Positions 37,714-47,770 of a stretch of DNA of 64,000 nucleotides are shown here, piece by piece. The DNA is from Microbacterium halimionae (GTDB lineage: Bacteria > Actinomycetota > Actinomycetes > Actinomycetales > Microbacteriaceae). Location of the stretch: positions 806,001-870,000 of the forward strand of contig NZ_JAAOZB010000002.1 in assembly GCF_011761265.1 (NCBI RefSeq). The letters run 5' to 3'. Positions within the stretch are counted from its first letter, which is position 1. Each line of letters begins with the position of its first letter. A program made the position numbers and the translations under genes. The notes below the pieces were generated by a model that made no database searches, was not told the origin of the DNA, and saw only the letters and a program-made list of their open reading frames with translations.

Positions 37714-38754
37714 GTGGTCAGTGAACGAGGACTTCAGGTGCTGCGCGCCATCGTCCAGGATTACGTTGAAACTCACGAGCCTGTCGGTAGCAAAGCAATT
37801 GTCGATCGTCACTCTTTCGGGGTTTCTGCCGCGACGATCCGCAACGATATGGCCCTCCTCGAAGACGAAGAACTCATTACTGCGCCGCACACTTCGTCTG
37901 GGCGAATTCCGACCGACAAGGGATATCGCGTGTTCGTCGACCATCTTGCGGAGCTTCGGCCGCTCTCACCGGCTCAGCGCTCAGCTATTGCGTCGTTTCT
38001 TGAGGGTTCGAATGACTTAGATGACGTCCTTGCTCGAACGGTTCGCGCTCTGACGCAGGTGACGGGTCAGGTTGCGCTGGTGCAGTACCCGTCGTTCGCG
38101 CGGGCTAACGTCACCCACGTTGAGCTCGTCGCGCTCGGCATGGGAAAAGTGTTGGTCATTCTGGTGACTGACACGGGTCGGGTATCGCAGCGGATTGCGT
38201 TCGTGCCTGATGACTTGGACGAGACAGACGTTGCGCAGTTGCGAGCGCAAGCCTCGGTCGTCGTGACAGGATTTTCGGTTCGCGAGGGTGTGCGCCGTGT
38301 CGAAGACATCCTCGGCGCCGAGCCATCGACGTCTACTCGTCTCGACAACGCGCTCCGCCCGATCTTGCGCGTCGTTGGAGAAGAGCTCGACGAATTCCGC
38401 CAGGATCGCCTCGTCCTTGCCGGGGCCGCCAACTTAGCGCGCCGCGAGTCCGACTTCCGCGGCAGCATCTCACCTCTGCTTGAAGCCATCGAAGAGCAAG
38501 TGACCCTTTTGCGCCTCATGACAGAGATGGTGGCTGATGGCAACGGGCTCGCTGCGAGTATTGGACGAGAAAACGAGCCGTTCGGTTTGCCCGAGGCATC
38601 CGTCCTGGCCAGCACGTACGACACGACCGGATCGCAGTCACGCATCGGGCTCCTGGGCCCGATGCGGATGGACTATTCCACCAACCTCGCGGCTGTCCGC
38701 GCGGTTGCCCACTACCTCAGTCAGCTGCTCGATGAGGATGAGAACCACAAATGA
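37714..38754 (+). CDS. hrcA: heat-inducible transcription repressor HrcA
   Basis: 346 residues. Winged-helix N-terminus (RGLQVLRAIVQDYVETHEPV, SFGVSAATIRNDMALLEDEEL, HTSSGRIPTDKGYRVFVD in parts) and the IclR-like sensing domain with GPMRMDYSTNLAAVRAVAHYL. GTG 37714 is chosen because GGGAGG (37702-37707) precedes it; the earlier GTG 37693 lies inside CIRCE. Controls itself and dnaJ. Confidence 0.97.
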   Translation: MVSERGLQVLRAIVQDYVETHEPVGSKAIVDRHSFGVSAATIRNDMALLEDEELITAPHTSSGRIPTDKGYRVFVDHLAELRPLSPAQRSAIASFLEGSNDLDDVLARTVRALTQVTGQVALVQYPSFARANVTHVELVALGMGKVLVILVTDTGRVSQRIAFVPDDLDETDVAQLRAQASVVVTGFSVREGVRRVEDILGAEPSTSTRLDNALRPILRVVGEELDEFRQDRLVLAGAANLARRESDFRGSISPLLEAIEEQVTLLRLMTEMVADGNGLAASIGRENEPFGLPEASVLASTYDTTGSQSRIGLLGPMRMDYSTNLAAVRAVAHYLSQLLDEDENHK

Positions 38755-38803
38755 GCAACACTGACGAACAGCTCTGATGACCAACACCGAAGTACAACTC
38801 TGA
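38751..38803 (+). repeat. 26-bp tandem repeat encoding two 8-codon mini-ORFs between hrcA and dnaJ
   Basis: Two imperfect 26-bp units. The first ATG (38751) overlaps the hrcA stop as ATGA and encodes MSNTDEQL; its stop at 38775-38777 overlaps the next ATG (38777), which encodes MTNTEVQL and stops at 38801-38803. No function known; could be a decayed tail, or a relay for ribosomes between hrcA and dnaJ. Confidence 0.6.
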
Positions 38804-38857
38804 AAACGACGTTCGACACCGAACGATCCCGCATAAAGTGCGGGCAGGAAGGCGAAA

Positions 38858-39976
38858 GTGGCTGACCACTACGAAGTGCTCGGGGTATCGCGGGAAGCGA
38901 CGCCGGACGAGATCAAGAAGGCTTATCGACGACTGGCGCGCCAGCTTCACCCGGATGTGAATCCAGGCGAAGACGCGTCAGAGAAGTTCAAACTCGTCAC
39001 ACACGCGTACGACGTGTTGAGCGACCCAGAACAGCGCCGCCGGTATGACATGGGTGGCGATTCGTCGCCCTTTGGAGGCGGAGGTGGTGGGGCCAACTTC
39101 GGTGGCTTCGGCGACATCTTCGAGACCTTCTTCGGCGGAGGCGGTCAGACCCGCGGCGCGCGCGCGCGTTCGCGTGCTGAACGCGGGCAAGACGCACTCG
39201 TTCGACTCGATCTGGAATTGGGCGATGTGGTGTTCGGTGTGCACCGCGATCTTGAAGTAGACACCGCGGTTCTATGCCACACGTGCGAGGGTTCGTGCTG
39301 CCAGCCGGGTACTTCACCCGTGACCTGCGATATCTGCCATGGCAGTGGCCACATTCAGCGCACGGTCAGGAGCCTGCTCGGCAACGTGGTCACGAATCAG
39401 CCGTGTGCGACATGCCAGGGCTACGGCACGACTATTCCGTACCCGTGCGCCACGTGCCAAGGGCAGGGACGGGTGCGCGAGCGTCGCACGGTTTCTCTCG
39501 ACATCCCCGCTGGTGTAGAAAACGGGCTTCGCTTGCAGCTGCCAGGTTCGGGCGAAGTTGGTCCCGCGGGTGGGCCGAACGGAGACCTGTATATCGAGGT
39601 CAGCGTTGCACCGCACGAAACGTTCAGCCGCGAAGGCGACGATCTCCTCGCAACCATCGAAGTTTCGATGCCGGATGCAATTCTTGGCACGAGCACGAAG
39701 ATCGATTCGCTTGACGGCTCGGTAGAACTCGAGCTGCGTGCGGGTGTGCAAAGCGGAGACATACTCACCATCAAAGGGCGCGGTATTACCCCGCTTCGCG
39801 GATCTCAGCGCGGCGACCTCCGGATTGGCGTCCAGGTCGTGACCCCGACACGCCTCGACAGCAAAGAGCGGCAGATGATCGCCGAGTTTGCGGCTCGCAC
39901 CAAGGCGCCGGCGCCTCACCTCGCCGAGTTCCACCAGGGGCTGTTTTCAAAGCTGCGCGATAGGTTCCGAGGTTAA
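38858..39976 (+). CDS. dnaJ: molecular chaperone DnaJ
   Basis: Hsp70 co-chaperone, 372 residues: J domain with HPD (RQLHPDVNPGEDASEKF), Gly/Phe-rich linker (FGGGGGGANFGGFG), zinc-finger region with four Cys-pair motifs, and the C-terminal substrate domain. The first zinc motif reads CHTCEGSC, where CxxCxGxG is usual, so the last Gly is a Cys. GTG 38858 has AGGAAGG upstream. Second gene under the CIRCE-regulated promoter. Confidence 0.96.
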   Translation: MADHYEVLGVSREATPDEIKKAYRRLARQLHPDVNPGEDASEKFKLVTHAYDVLSDPEQRRRYDMGGDSSPFGGGGGGANFGGFGDIFETFFGGGGQTRGARARSRAERGQDALVRLDLELGDVVFGVHRDLEVDTAVLCHTCEGSCCQPGTSPVTCDICHGSGHIQRTVRSLLGNVVTNQPCATCQGYGTTIPYPCATCQGQGRVRERRTVSLDIPAGVENGLRLQLPGSGEVGPAGGPNGDLYIEVSVAPHETFSREGDDLLATIEVSMPDAILGTSTKIDSLDGSVELELRAGVQSGDILTIKGRGITPLRGSQRGDLRIGVQVVTPTRLDSKERQMIAEFAARTKAPAPHLAEFHQGLFSKLRDRFRG

Positions 39977-39981
39977 AACCC

Positions 39982-40719
39982 TTGGCGCTGCATTTTCTGC
40001 ACGACACCCCACTCTCACCCGAGCTCGGTGAAGGATCCGAGATCACGTTGACGGGCACCGAGGCGCATCACGCCGCAACGGTGCGTCGAGTTCGGGTGGG
40101 CGAAGGTGTCACCGTCGGTGATGGTCGCGGTGTGTGGATTGAGGCTGTCACGACGACGGTGTCACCCAAAGAGGTGCGGCTTCGTGTTGTCGCTCGAGAA
40201 GATGTGGCGCCGGCATCCCCTCGAACGGTGCTCGTTCAGGCGCTCGCTAAGGGGGACCGTGACGAGCTGGCGGTGCAAACAGCAACTGAGCTCGGTGTCG
40301 ACGAGATTGTGCCGTGGCAGTCCTCTCGCAGCATCTCGCGTTGGGAAGGCGCGAAGGCCGAGAAAGGCCGACTGCGGTGGGAATCGATCGTTCGTGAGGC
40401 GTCTAAGCAGGCGCATCGAGCGTTTACGCCGACGGTATCGGGGGTGGTTTCTACTGCCTCGCTCGTGGCGATGGCAAAGGAATTTCGGATGCTGCTGCTT
40501 GATCCGACAGCTTCGGAGCGCTTGACGACAGTCGATATCGCGGACGCTACCGGGATCGTGCTCGTCGTTGGGCCTGAGGGCGGATTCACGCCCGCCGAAA
40601 TTGACACGCTCGTCGGCGCGGGCGCCCAAAACGTGAGGCTCGGCGGCACTGTCTTGCGAACCTCGAGTGCGGGGCCGGCGGCACTCGCTGTTCTCAACGC
40701 TCGCCTTGACCGATGGTGA
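39982..40719 (+). CDS. rsmE: 16S rRNA (uracil(1498)-N(3))-methyltransferase
   Basis: SPOUT-class methyltransferase, 245 residues. Family motifs are TGTEAHHAATVRRVRVGE, QALAKGDRDELAVQTATELGV (in parts), VVGPEGGFTPAEID and LGGTVLRTSSAGPAALAVL, the SAM-binding knot. TTG 39982 lies 5 bp after the dnaJ stop and is the only start keeping the N-terminal ALHFLHD strand. Confidence 0.95.
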   Translation: MALHFLHDTPLSPELGEGSEITLTGTEAHHAATVRRVRVGEGVTVGDGRGVWIEAVTTTVSPKEVRLRVVAREDVAPASPRTVLVQALAKGDRDELAVQTATELGVDEIVPWQSSRSISRWEGAKAEKGRLRWESIVREASKQAHRAFTPTVSGVVSTASLVAMAKEFRMLLLDPTASERLTTVDIADATGIVLVVGPEGGFTPAEIDTLVGAGAQNVRLGGTVLRTSSAGPAALAVLNARLDRW

Positions 40720-40774
40720 TTCGGCGGTCCTCACGCTGATCCAGCTGGGGGAGCTCGTCGTGAGGCACCCTCGG

Positions 40775-40780
40775 TAGGAT
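40775..40780 (+). promoter_or_regulatory. -10 element for HIT gene
   Basis: TAGGAT, six bases before ATG 40787; the intervening bases are GGAGGT, so either a leaderless start or a distal promoter with Shine-Dalgarno is possible. Confidence 0.45.
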
Positions 40781-40786
40781 GGAGGT

Positions 40787-41134
40787 ATGAGTGAACCTTC
40801 GATTTTTACGCGAATTCTCACGGGAGAAATTCCCGCGGAGATCGTGGGGGAGTCCGCCAACGTTTTTGCGATTCGCGACATTGCTCCGCAGGCTCCCGTC
40901 CATCTCTTGGTGATTCCTAAAACTCAAGAGTTTCGCGACGTCGTGGAACTTGCCGCTGCGGCCCCGGCGCTAATGGCCGAAATGGTTGCTCTTGCTCGAT
41001 CGCTCGCTGTGGAGCACTCAGATGGTGACTTCCGTTTGATTTTCAACACTGGTGAAGGCGCAGGCCAAACGGTGTTTCACGTTCACGCTCATGTCCTTTC
41101 CGGATCTCTCAATGAAAAGAGCCTTGGTGGCTGA
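40787..41134 (+). CDS. HIT family nucleotide hydrolase
   Basis: 115 residues, HINT-like. IFTRILTGEIPAEIV at the start, AIRDIAPQAPVHLLVIPK, and the triad motif FHVHAHVLSG at the end. Hydrolyses nucleotide phosphoramidates. Its end overlaps the phoH start by 8 bp if GTG 41127 is used, so translation of the two is coupled. Confidence 0.94.
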   Translation: MSEPSIFTRILTGEIPAEIVGESANVFAIRDIAPQAPVHLLVIPKTQEFRDVVELAAAAPALMAEMVALARSLAVEHSDGDFRLIFNTGEGAGQTVFHVHAHVLSGSLNEKSLGG

Positions 41135-42209
41135 TAGTTCTGATTCCTCGACCGTCGAGCGCATCCTTGTCGATGGCATCGCAATGGTGAAATTGTTGGG
41201 GCCGGGCGACCGACTTCTGCGCGTGCTTGAGCGCGAGCATCCCGGTGTCGACCTGCATGTCCGCGGCAATGAGATCACGCTGACAGGCACGCCCGAGGTC
41301 GTTGCGGGGGCGAAAGAGCTCGTGAACGAGCTGATCACAATGACACGTGCAGGTCACGATCTTGCACCCGCAGATGTTGCAACGTCGCAGCGAATTCTCG
41401 AGAAGGACGGAGCTATGCGACCTTCTGAGGTGCTCGGCGAAGTGATTCTGAGCTCTCGCGGCAAGATCGTGCGCCCGAAGACACTGGGTCAAAAAGACTA
41501 TGTCGATGCGATTGAAGAGAACACGATCGTGTTCGGCATCGGTCCTGCCGGTACAGGTAAGACCTATCTTGCGATGGCGAAGGCCGTGCAAGCACTCCAG
41601 CGCAAAGAGGTGAGCCGCATCATTCTCACGCGGCCGGCCGTTGAGGCTGGCGAACGCTTGGGCTTTCTGCCTGGCAGCTTGACAGACAAGATTGATCCGT
41701 ACCTGCGTCCGCTCTACGACGCTCTCAACGAGATGATGGACCCAGAACTCGTTCCAAAGCTCATGGCCTCAGGAACTATTGAGGTTGCACCGTTGGCTTA
41801 CATGCGAGGCCGTACGCTCAACGACTCGTTCGTCGTGCTCGATGAAGCTCAGAACACGACGCCGGAGCAGATGAAGATGTTTTTGACACGTCTTGGCTTC
41901 GGCACCCGCATGGTCGTCACGGGCGACATCACCCAGGTCGATCTGCCCCAGGGCTCTTCGGGACTTCGTCTCGTGACTCGGGTGCTTCGTGACATTGACG
42001 ACATTCACTTTGCCGTGCTGACAAGCGCTGACGTTGTGCGTCACTCACTCGTTGGGCGGATCGTCGACGCGTACACCGAGTACGACGAACGTGCGGTCGC
42101 TGCGCGACGGGAACGCGACGAAGCAGCGGAGTTCGCGAGCCGCGTTGATCGCCGCGCGCCACGCGCTGGCGCCACACGAGACAGGCTTCCGAAGCGAGGA
42201 CGTTCATGA
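41127..42209 (+). CDS. phoH: PhoH family ATPase
   Basis: 360 residues: a KH-like N-terminal part (VRGNEITLTGTPEVV) and the PhoH ATPase with Walker A GPAGTGKTYLAMAKAV, RPAVEAGERLGFLPG, VLDEAQNTTPEQMKMFLTR and GDITQVDLP. Linked to ribosome/RNA metabolism in conserved operons with ybeY. GTG 41127 is preceded by AAAAGAG; ATG 41112 would add five residues. The stop overlaps the ybeY ATG. Confidence 0.95.
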   Translation: MADSSDSSTVERILVDGIAMVKLLGPGDRLLRVLEREHPGVDLHVRGNEITLTGTPEVVAGAKELVNELITMTRAGHDLAPADVATSQRILEKDGAMRPSEVLGEVILSSRGKIVRPKTLGQKDYVDAIEENTIVFGIGPAGTGKTYLAMAKAVQALQRKEVSRIILTRPAVEAGERLGFLPGSLTDKIDPYLRPLYDALNEMMDPELVPKLMASGTIEVAPLAYMRGRTLNDSFVVLDEAQNTTPEQMKMFLTRLGFGTRMVVTGDITQVDLPQGSSGLRLVTRVLRDIDDIHFAVLTSADVVRHSLVGRIVDAYTEYDERAVAARRERDEAAEFASRVDRRAPRAGATRDRLPKRGRS

Positions 42210-42682
42210 CGATTGAAATCAACAACGAGTCGGGTTTTGAGGTCGATGAGTCGGTATTTTTACGGCTCATGGAGAGTAACTTCGCGCAGTTGCACGTGAG
42301 CCCTGACGCGGATGTCGCAATCCTGCTGGTGGATGAGGGCGCGATGGAAGCGCTGCACGTACAGTGGATGGATGAGCCGGGCCCCACCGACGTTCTCAGT
42401 TTTCCGATGGATGAATTGCGGCCGGGTACCGAGGAGCAGCCGACGGCGCCAGGCCTTCTCGGCGACATCGTGTTGTGTCCTCAAGTCGCCCAGACGCAAG
42501 CTCAGGCAGCGACGCCACCCCAGTCCACGCAGGATGAACTCGTGATGTTGACGACACACGGTTTGCTGCACCTCTTGGGATTCGACCACGCTGAGCCAGC
42601 TGAGGAACGCGAGATGTTCGGTCTTCAGCGCGAACTCATCGCGACCTTCGCCGCGGCAGAGCGGCGCCGGAATCACGCATGA
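42206..42682 (+). CDS. ybeY: rRNA maturation endoribonuclease YbeY
   Basis: 158 residues, zinc-dependent, acts in 16S 3'-end processing. The metal motif HGLLHLLGFDHAEP (HxxxHxxxxxH) lies near residue 115; PTDVLSFPMDE is also conserved. 4-bp overlaps with phoH upstream and the CNNM gene downstream. Confidence 0.96.
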   Translation: MTIEINNESGFEVDESVFLRLMESNFAQLHVSPDADVAILLVDEGAMEALHVQWMDEPGPTDVLSFPMDELRPGTEEQPTAPGLLGDIVLCPQVAQTQAQAATPPQSTQDELVMLTTHGLLHLLGFDHAEPAEEREMFGLQRELIATFAAAERRRNHA

Positions 42683-44058
42683 CACCTGTTTTACTGCTCG
42701 TCCTCGCCGTCATCTTGACGGCGTTTGGAGCGCTGATGGCTGCCATCGACGCCGCGCTCAGCGTGACGTCTCGGCAAGATCTCGCGGAGGCTGCGGAGCA
42801 GGGAAAGAACGCTGACCTGCTGCGGCGAATCGCGGCAGATCCTGATGCGCACGAAAACGCGGTGATCTTCATTCGTGTGCTCGCAGAAACCACAGCTGCT
42901 GTGCTTGTCACTGTGTCGTTCACGATGCTGATCCAAAACATCTGGTGGGCGATGCTCGGCGCCGCCGTATTGATGACCGGCATTTCGTTCGTCGTCGTGG
43001 GTGCAAGCCCTCGTTCAGTGGGCCGTCGTCACTCCCGAGGACTCCTTAGCGGAACCGCACCGATCATTCGTGGTGCACGAATTGTTCTTGGTCCGCTCGC
43101 GCACGCACTTGTGGCACTCGGCGACCGTGTCACTCCGGGCGCCTCCCGCGGCGCATCGTTCGACTCCGAAGAACAACTGCTCAGCATGCTTGATGAAGCT
43201 GCTGACCACGACCTCATCGAAGAGGACGACCGCGACCTCATTCACTCGGTCTTCGACTTCACAGATACATACGTGCGTGCGGTGATGATTCCGCATACTG
43301 ACATGGTCACGCTGCCAGCAAGCACACCCACCCGCGAAGCAATCGCCCTCTTTCTTGAAAAGGGCGTTTCTCGCATCCCGCTCTTAAGAGATGAGCGCGA
43401 CGACGTGCAGGGTGTGCTCTATTTGAAGGATCTCGTGCAATTCGCCTTTCGTGACGAGACGAAATGGGCTGAGGCCCCGGTCGGGCCGCTCGCACGACGC
43501 CCCGTCTTCGTACCGGAATCGATGAAGGCAGAGACGCTGCTCCAGCAGATGAAGCGCGACGCTGTGCACGTCTGTCTTGTGATCGACGAGTACGGGGGAA
43601 TATCGGGTCTCGTCACTTTGGAAGACCTTTTGGAAGAGCTCGTCGGTGAGATTTCTGACGAATATGACCCGAGGGTCGAGGAGGTCGTCGAGCTCGAGCC
43701 GGGTCGCTATCGCGTTTCTGCCCGGCTTTCGCTCGACAGCGTCGGTGACTTGTTTGGTCTCGACCTCGAAGACGATGATGTTGATTCGGTAGGCGGTCTG
43801 CTTTCTAAAGCACTCGGACGAGTGCCGCAACCGGGAGCGCGAGCCGAGCGTGACGGGCTCATCCTCGTCGGCGGAACTTCTCGTGGGCGTGGCCGGGGAC
43901 TCGACACAGTTTTCGTCGAACGCGCCCAACCGCCTGCAGCGGTTGAAGAAACCAATGAGGATGATTCGGACACCATTGCCGAAAGCATTCTCTCCGCAGA
44001 TACGGGTGCCGTACGCATTCCGAAAACTAAAGGCAAGAATGCCAAGCGACGGGATTGA
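42679..44058 (+). CDS. CNNM/CorC-type hemolysin family protein
   Basis: 459 residues. A DUF21 (CNNM) membrane domain in the first 150 residues (starting LLVLAVILTAFGALMAAIDA), a CBS pair (RAVMIPHTDMVTLPASTP, VCLVIDEYGGISGLVTLEDL) and a C-terminal CorC domain (GRYRVSARLSLDSVGDLFGL). Members transport or regulate Mg2+/Co2+. Acidic tail. Overlaps ybeY; era follows in the same operon. Confidence 0.92.
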   Translation: MTPVLLLVLAVILTAFGALMAAIDAALSVTSRQDLAEAAEQGKNADLLRRIAADPDAHENAVIFIRVLAETTAAVLVTVSFTMLIQNIWWAMLGAAVLMTGISFVVVGASPRSVGRRHSRGLLSGTAPIIRGARIVLGPLAHALVALGDRVTPGASRGASFDSEEQLLSMLDEAADHDLIEEDDRDLIHSVFDFTDTYVRAVMIPHTDMVTLPASTPTREAIALFLEKGVSRIPLLRDERDDVQGVLYLKDLVQFAFRDETKWAEAPVGPLARRPVFVPESMKAETLLQQMKRDAVHVCLVIDEYGGISGLVTLEDLLEELVGEISDEYDPRVEEVVELEPGRYRVSARLSLDSVGDLFGLDLEDDDVDSVGGLLSKALGRVPQPGARAERDGLILVGGTSRGRGRGLDTVFVERAQPPAAVEETNEDDSDTIAESILSADTGAVRIPKTKGKNAKRRD

Positions 44059-44059
44059 C

Positions 44060-44980
44060 ATGACGGACACAAACTCATCTACTAACGCGGTACCCACCCA
44101 CAGCGGTTTTGCAACATTTGTCGGACGCCCAAACGTCGGAAAATCAACGCTGACGAACGCGCTTGTGGGAGAAAAGGTAGCGATCACGAGCGATAAGCCG
44201 CAGACCACGCGGCGCGCGATCCGAGGGATTCTGAATCGACCAGCCGGACAGCTGGTAATCGTTGACACTCCGGGGATCCACAAGCCTCGGACGCTGCTCG
44301 GGCAGAGGCTAAATGATCTCGTCGATCAGGTTCTCGGCGACGTAGACGTGATTGTGTTCTGCGCTCCGGCAAACGAAAAAGTAGGACCGGGCGACACACG
44401 AATTGCTCACTCGCTTGATGGATACAAACGGGCCGTCAAAGTCGCACTGGTCACAAAGACCGATGTGGCGACACGGGAGCAGATCACCGAACGCCTGCTC
44501 GAGGTGGATGCGCTCCGCGAGGACTGGTCCGCGGTGATTCCTGTTTCTGCGCTGACGAACGACCAGCTCGACGTGCTCACTGACGAGTTGCTCGCGCTCA
44601 TGCCGATCGGTCCGGCTCTGTATCCCGCGGGTGTGGTGACAGATGAGTCGATCGAAGACCGCATTGCAGAGATTATTCGTGAGGCATCTCTCGAGGGTGT
44701 CCGCGATGAGCTGCCGCACTCGATTGCCGTCACCATCGAAGATATGTCGCCTCGTGAAAACTCTGACCTCACGGATATCTTTGCGAACATCGTTGTCGAA
44801 CGCGACAGCCAGAAGGCCATCATCCTCGGTCGGGGCGGTTCGCGCCTCCGGGATGTTGGAGCGACCGCGCGTGCCCAGATTGAACCGCTCGTTGGCACAC
44901 GAGTGTTTCTTTCGCTCCGCGTACGCGTTGCGAAAGAGTGGCAACGCGACGCCAAGCAGCTGGGGCGGCTGGGCTTCTAA
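44060..44980 (+). CDS. era: GTPase Era
   Basis: 306 residues. G1 GRPNVGKSTLTNAL, effector QTTRRAIRGI, G3 DTPGIHKPRTLLG, G4 TKTDVA; the C-terminal KH domain includes ENSDLTDIFANIVVERDSQKAIILG (in parts) and FLSLRVRVAKEWQRD. Binds 16S rRNA in 30S assembly. ATG 44060 lies 1 bp after the previous stop; ATG 44039 is an in-frame alternative with an AAAGG site. Last gene of the hrcA-to-era run. Confidence 0.96.
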   Translation: MTDTNSSTNAVPTHSGFATFVGRPNVGKSTLTNALVGEKVAITSDKPQTTRRAIRGILNRPAGQLVIVDTPGIHKPRTLLGQRLNDLVDQVLGDVDVIVFCAPANEKVGPGDTRIAHSLDGYKRAVKVALVTKTDVATREQITERLLEVDALREDWSAVIPVSALTNDQLDVLTDELLALMPIGPALYPAGVVTDESIEDRIAEIIREASLEGVRDELPHSIAVTIEDMSPRENSDLTDIFANIVVERDSQKAIILGRGGSRLRDVGATARAQIEPLVGTRVFLSLRVRVAKEWQRDAKQLGRLGF

Positions 44981-45004
44981 GGATTCAGTGCTTTCTATCC
45001 CTGC

Positions 45005-45010
45005 TACCAT
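45005..45010 (+). promoter_or_regulatory. -10 element of the leuA leader transcript
   Basis: TACCAT, seven bases before ATG 45018, so transcription should start at or next to the leader-peptide start codon. Confidence 0.6.
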
Positions 45011-45017
45011 CTTTTAC

Positions 45018-46894
<1,877 letters not shown>

Positions 46895-46904
46895 GACGTA
46901 TTCG

Positions 46905-46947
46905 ATGGAGGGCCGGGTGAGCAAATTTAGCTCACCCGGCCCTCCAT
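46905..46947. terminator. bidirectional hairpin between leuA and TRIC gene
   Basis: Perfect 18-bp inverted repeat (46905-46922 / 46930-46947; core GGGCCGGGTGAGC) with a 7-base AAATTTA loop, ten bases after the leuA stop. Very stable but without a T tract. Confidence 0.8.
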
Positions 46948-46962
46948 TGCTGTCTCCCTCGG

Positions 46963-47676
46963 CTAGGCCTTGGGGTGCACAATCGGAATAGCCGCAGTCT
47001 CCACTGCAACCTTTCGCCGATAAAGCATCCGTTGTTCCGGCAGAGAGAGGTCGAAGATGACTGCGAGGAGCCGGATGACGGTTGTGAAGCTCACCCCGAT
47101 CACCGCGGCGAGCCCGATGTCTAGTCCTAATGCTGCTGCTGAAGCGAGGGCGAGGCATCCGGCACCTGCCGCTACCGCGTAAAGCGACCCGACGTGCATG
47201 ATCGCGACCGGCAAGCCCATCATCACGTCACGCAGCACGCCGCCGCCCACCGCGGCGCAGACCCCTACGAATACAGCGGGAACGAGGGGAAGCCCGACGA
47301 CCAGCGCCTTGCTCGTCCCAAATGCGCCAAAAAGACCGATAACGACAGCATCCAGCCCAACGATGAGCCAGTTCACTCTCGCGAGTATGCCCGCAAGCAA
47401 CATACCCACGAGCGCCGCGGCAATTGCTGTTAGCAGATACCAGTTTGATTGCAGCGTCGCGGGTGGCAGCCCCAGCAAGAGGTCGCGAATGAGGCCGCCG
47501 CCCATGCCCATGAGAATTCCGATGATGGCGACTCCGAGAAAATCGAGTCGACGATCGCCGCGGAACCCGGAGGCGAAGAGCGCACCTTGGATTCCACCAA
47601 GTCCGACCGCGACGAGATCGGCCCAGAGCGGGATGACGAAGAGCGGCTGAGGCACATCACCTATTGTGCGCGGCAC
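46963..47676 (-). CDS. TRIC-type cation channel family protein (UPF0126)
   Basis: 237 residues, seven hydrophobic helices in a repeated arrangement; the two halves carry the related motifs GMGGGLIRDLLLG and AVGGGVLRDVMMG, the hallmark of the UPF0126/TRIC duplication. Likely a trimeric K+-permeable channel. GTG 47676 is used; an in-frame GTG at 47655 would be seven residues shorter. Convergent with leuA, divergent from the epimerase gene. Confidence 0.9.
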   Translation of the reverse strand: MPRTIGDVPQPLFVIPLWADLVAVGLGGIQGALFASGFRGDRRLDFLGVAIIGILMGMGGGLIRDLLLGLPPATLQSNWYLLTAIAAALVGMLLAGILARVNWLIVGLDAVVIGLFGAFGTSKALVVGLPLVPAVFVGVCAAVGGGVLRDVMMGLPVAIMHVGSLYAVAAGAGCLALASAAALGLDIGLAAVIGVSFTTVIRLLAVIFDLSLPEQRMLYRRKVAVETAAIPIVHPKA

Positions 47677-47758
47677 TCGCTGTGGCGACTCGTTTCAGCA
47701 CGCCGGAAGTCTAAAATTTGCTCGCCGTCAAGCCGCCTCGTGAACAGGAGATGGCGCT

Positions 47759-47764
47759 TAGGGT
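47759..47764 (+). promoter_or_regulatory. -10 element for epimerase gene (leaderless)
   Basis: TAGGGT, six bases before ATG 47771. Confidence 0.5.
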
Positions 47765-47770
47765 AAGTAA

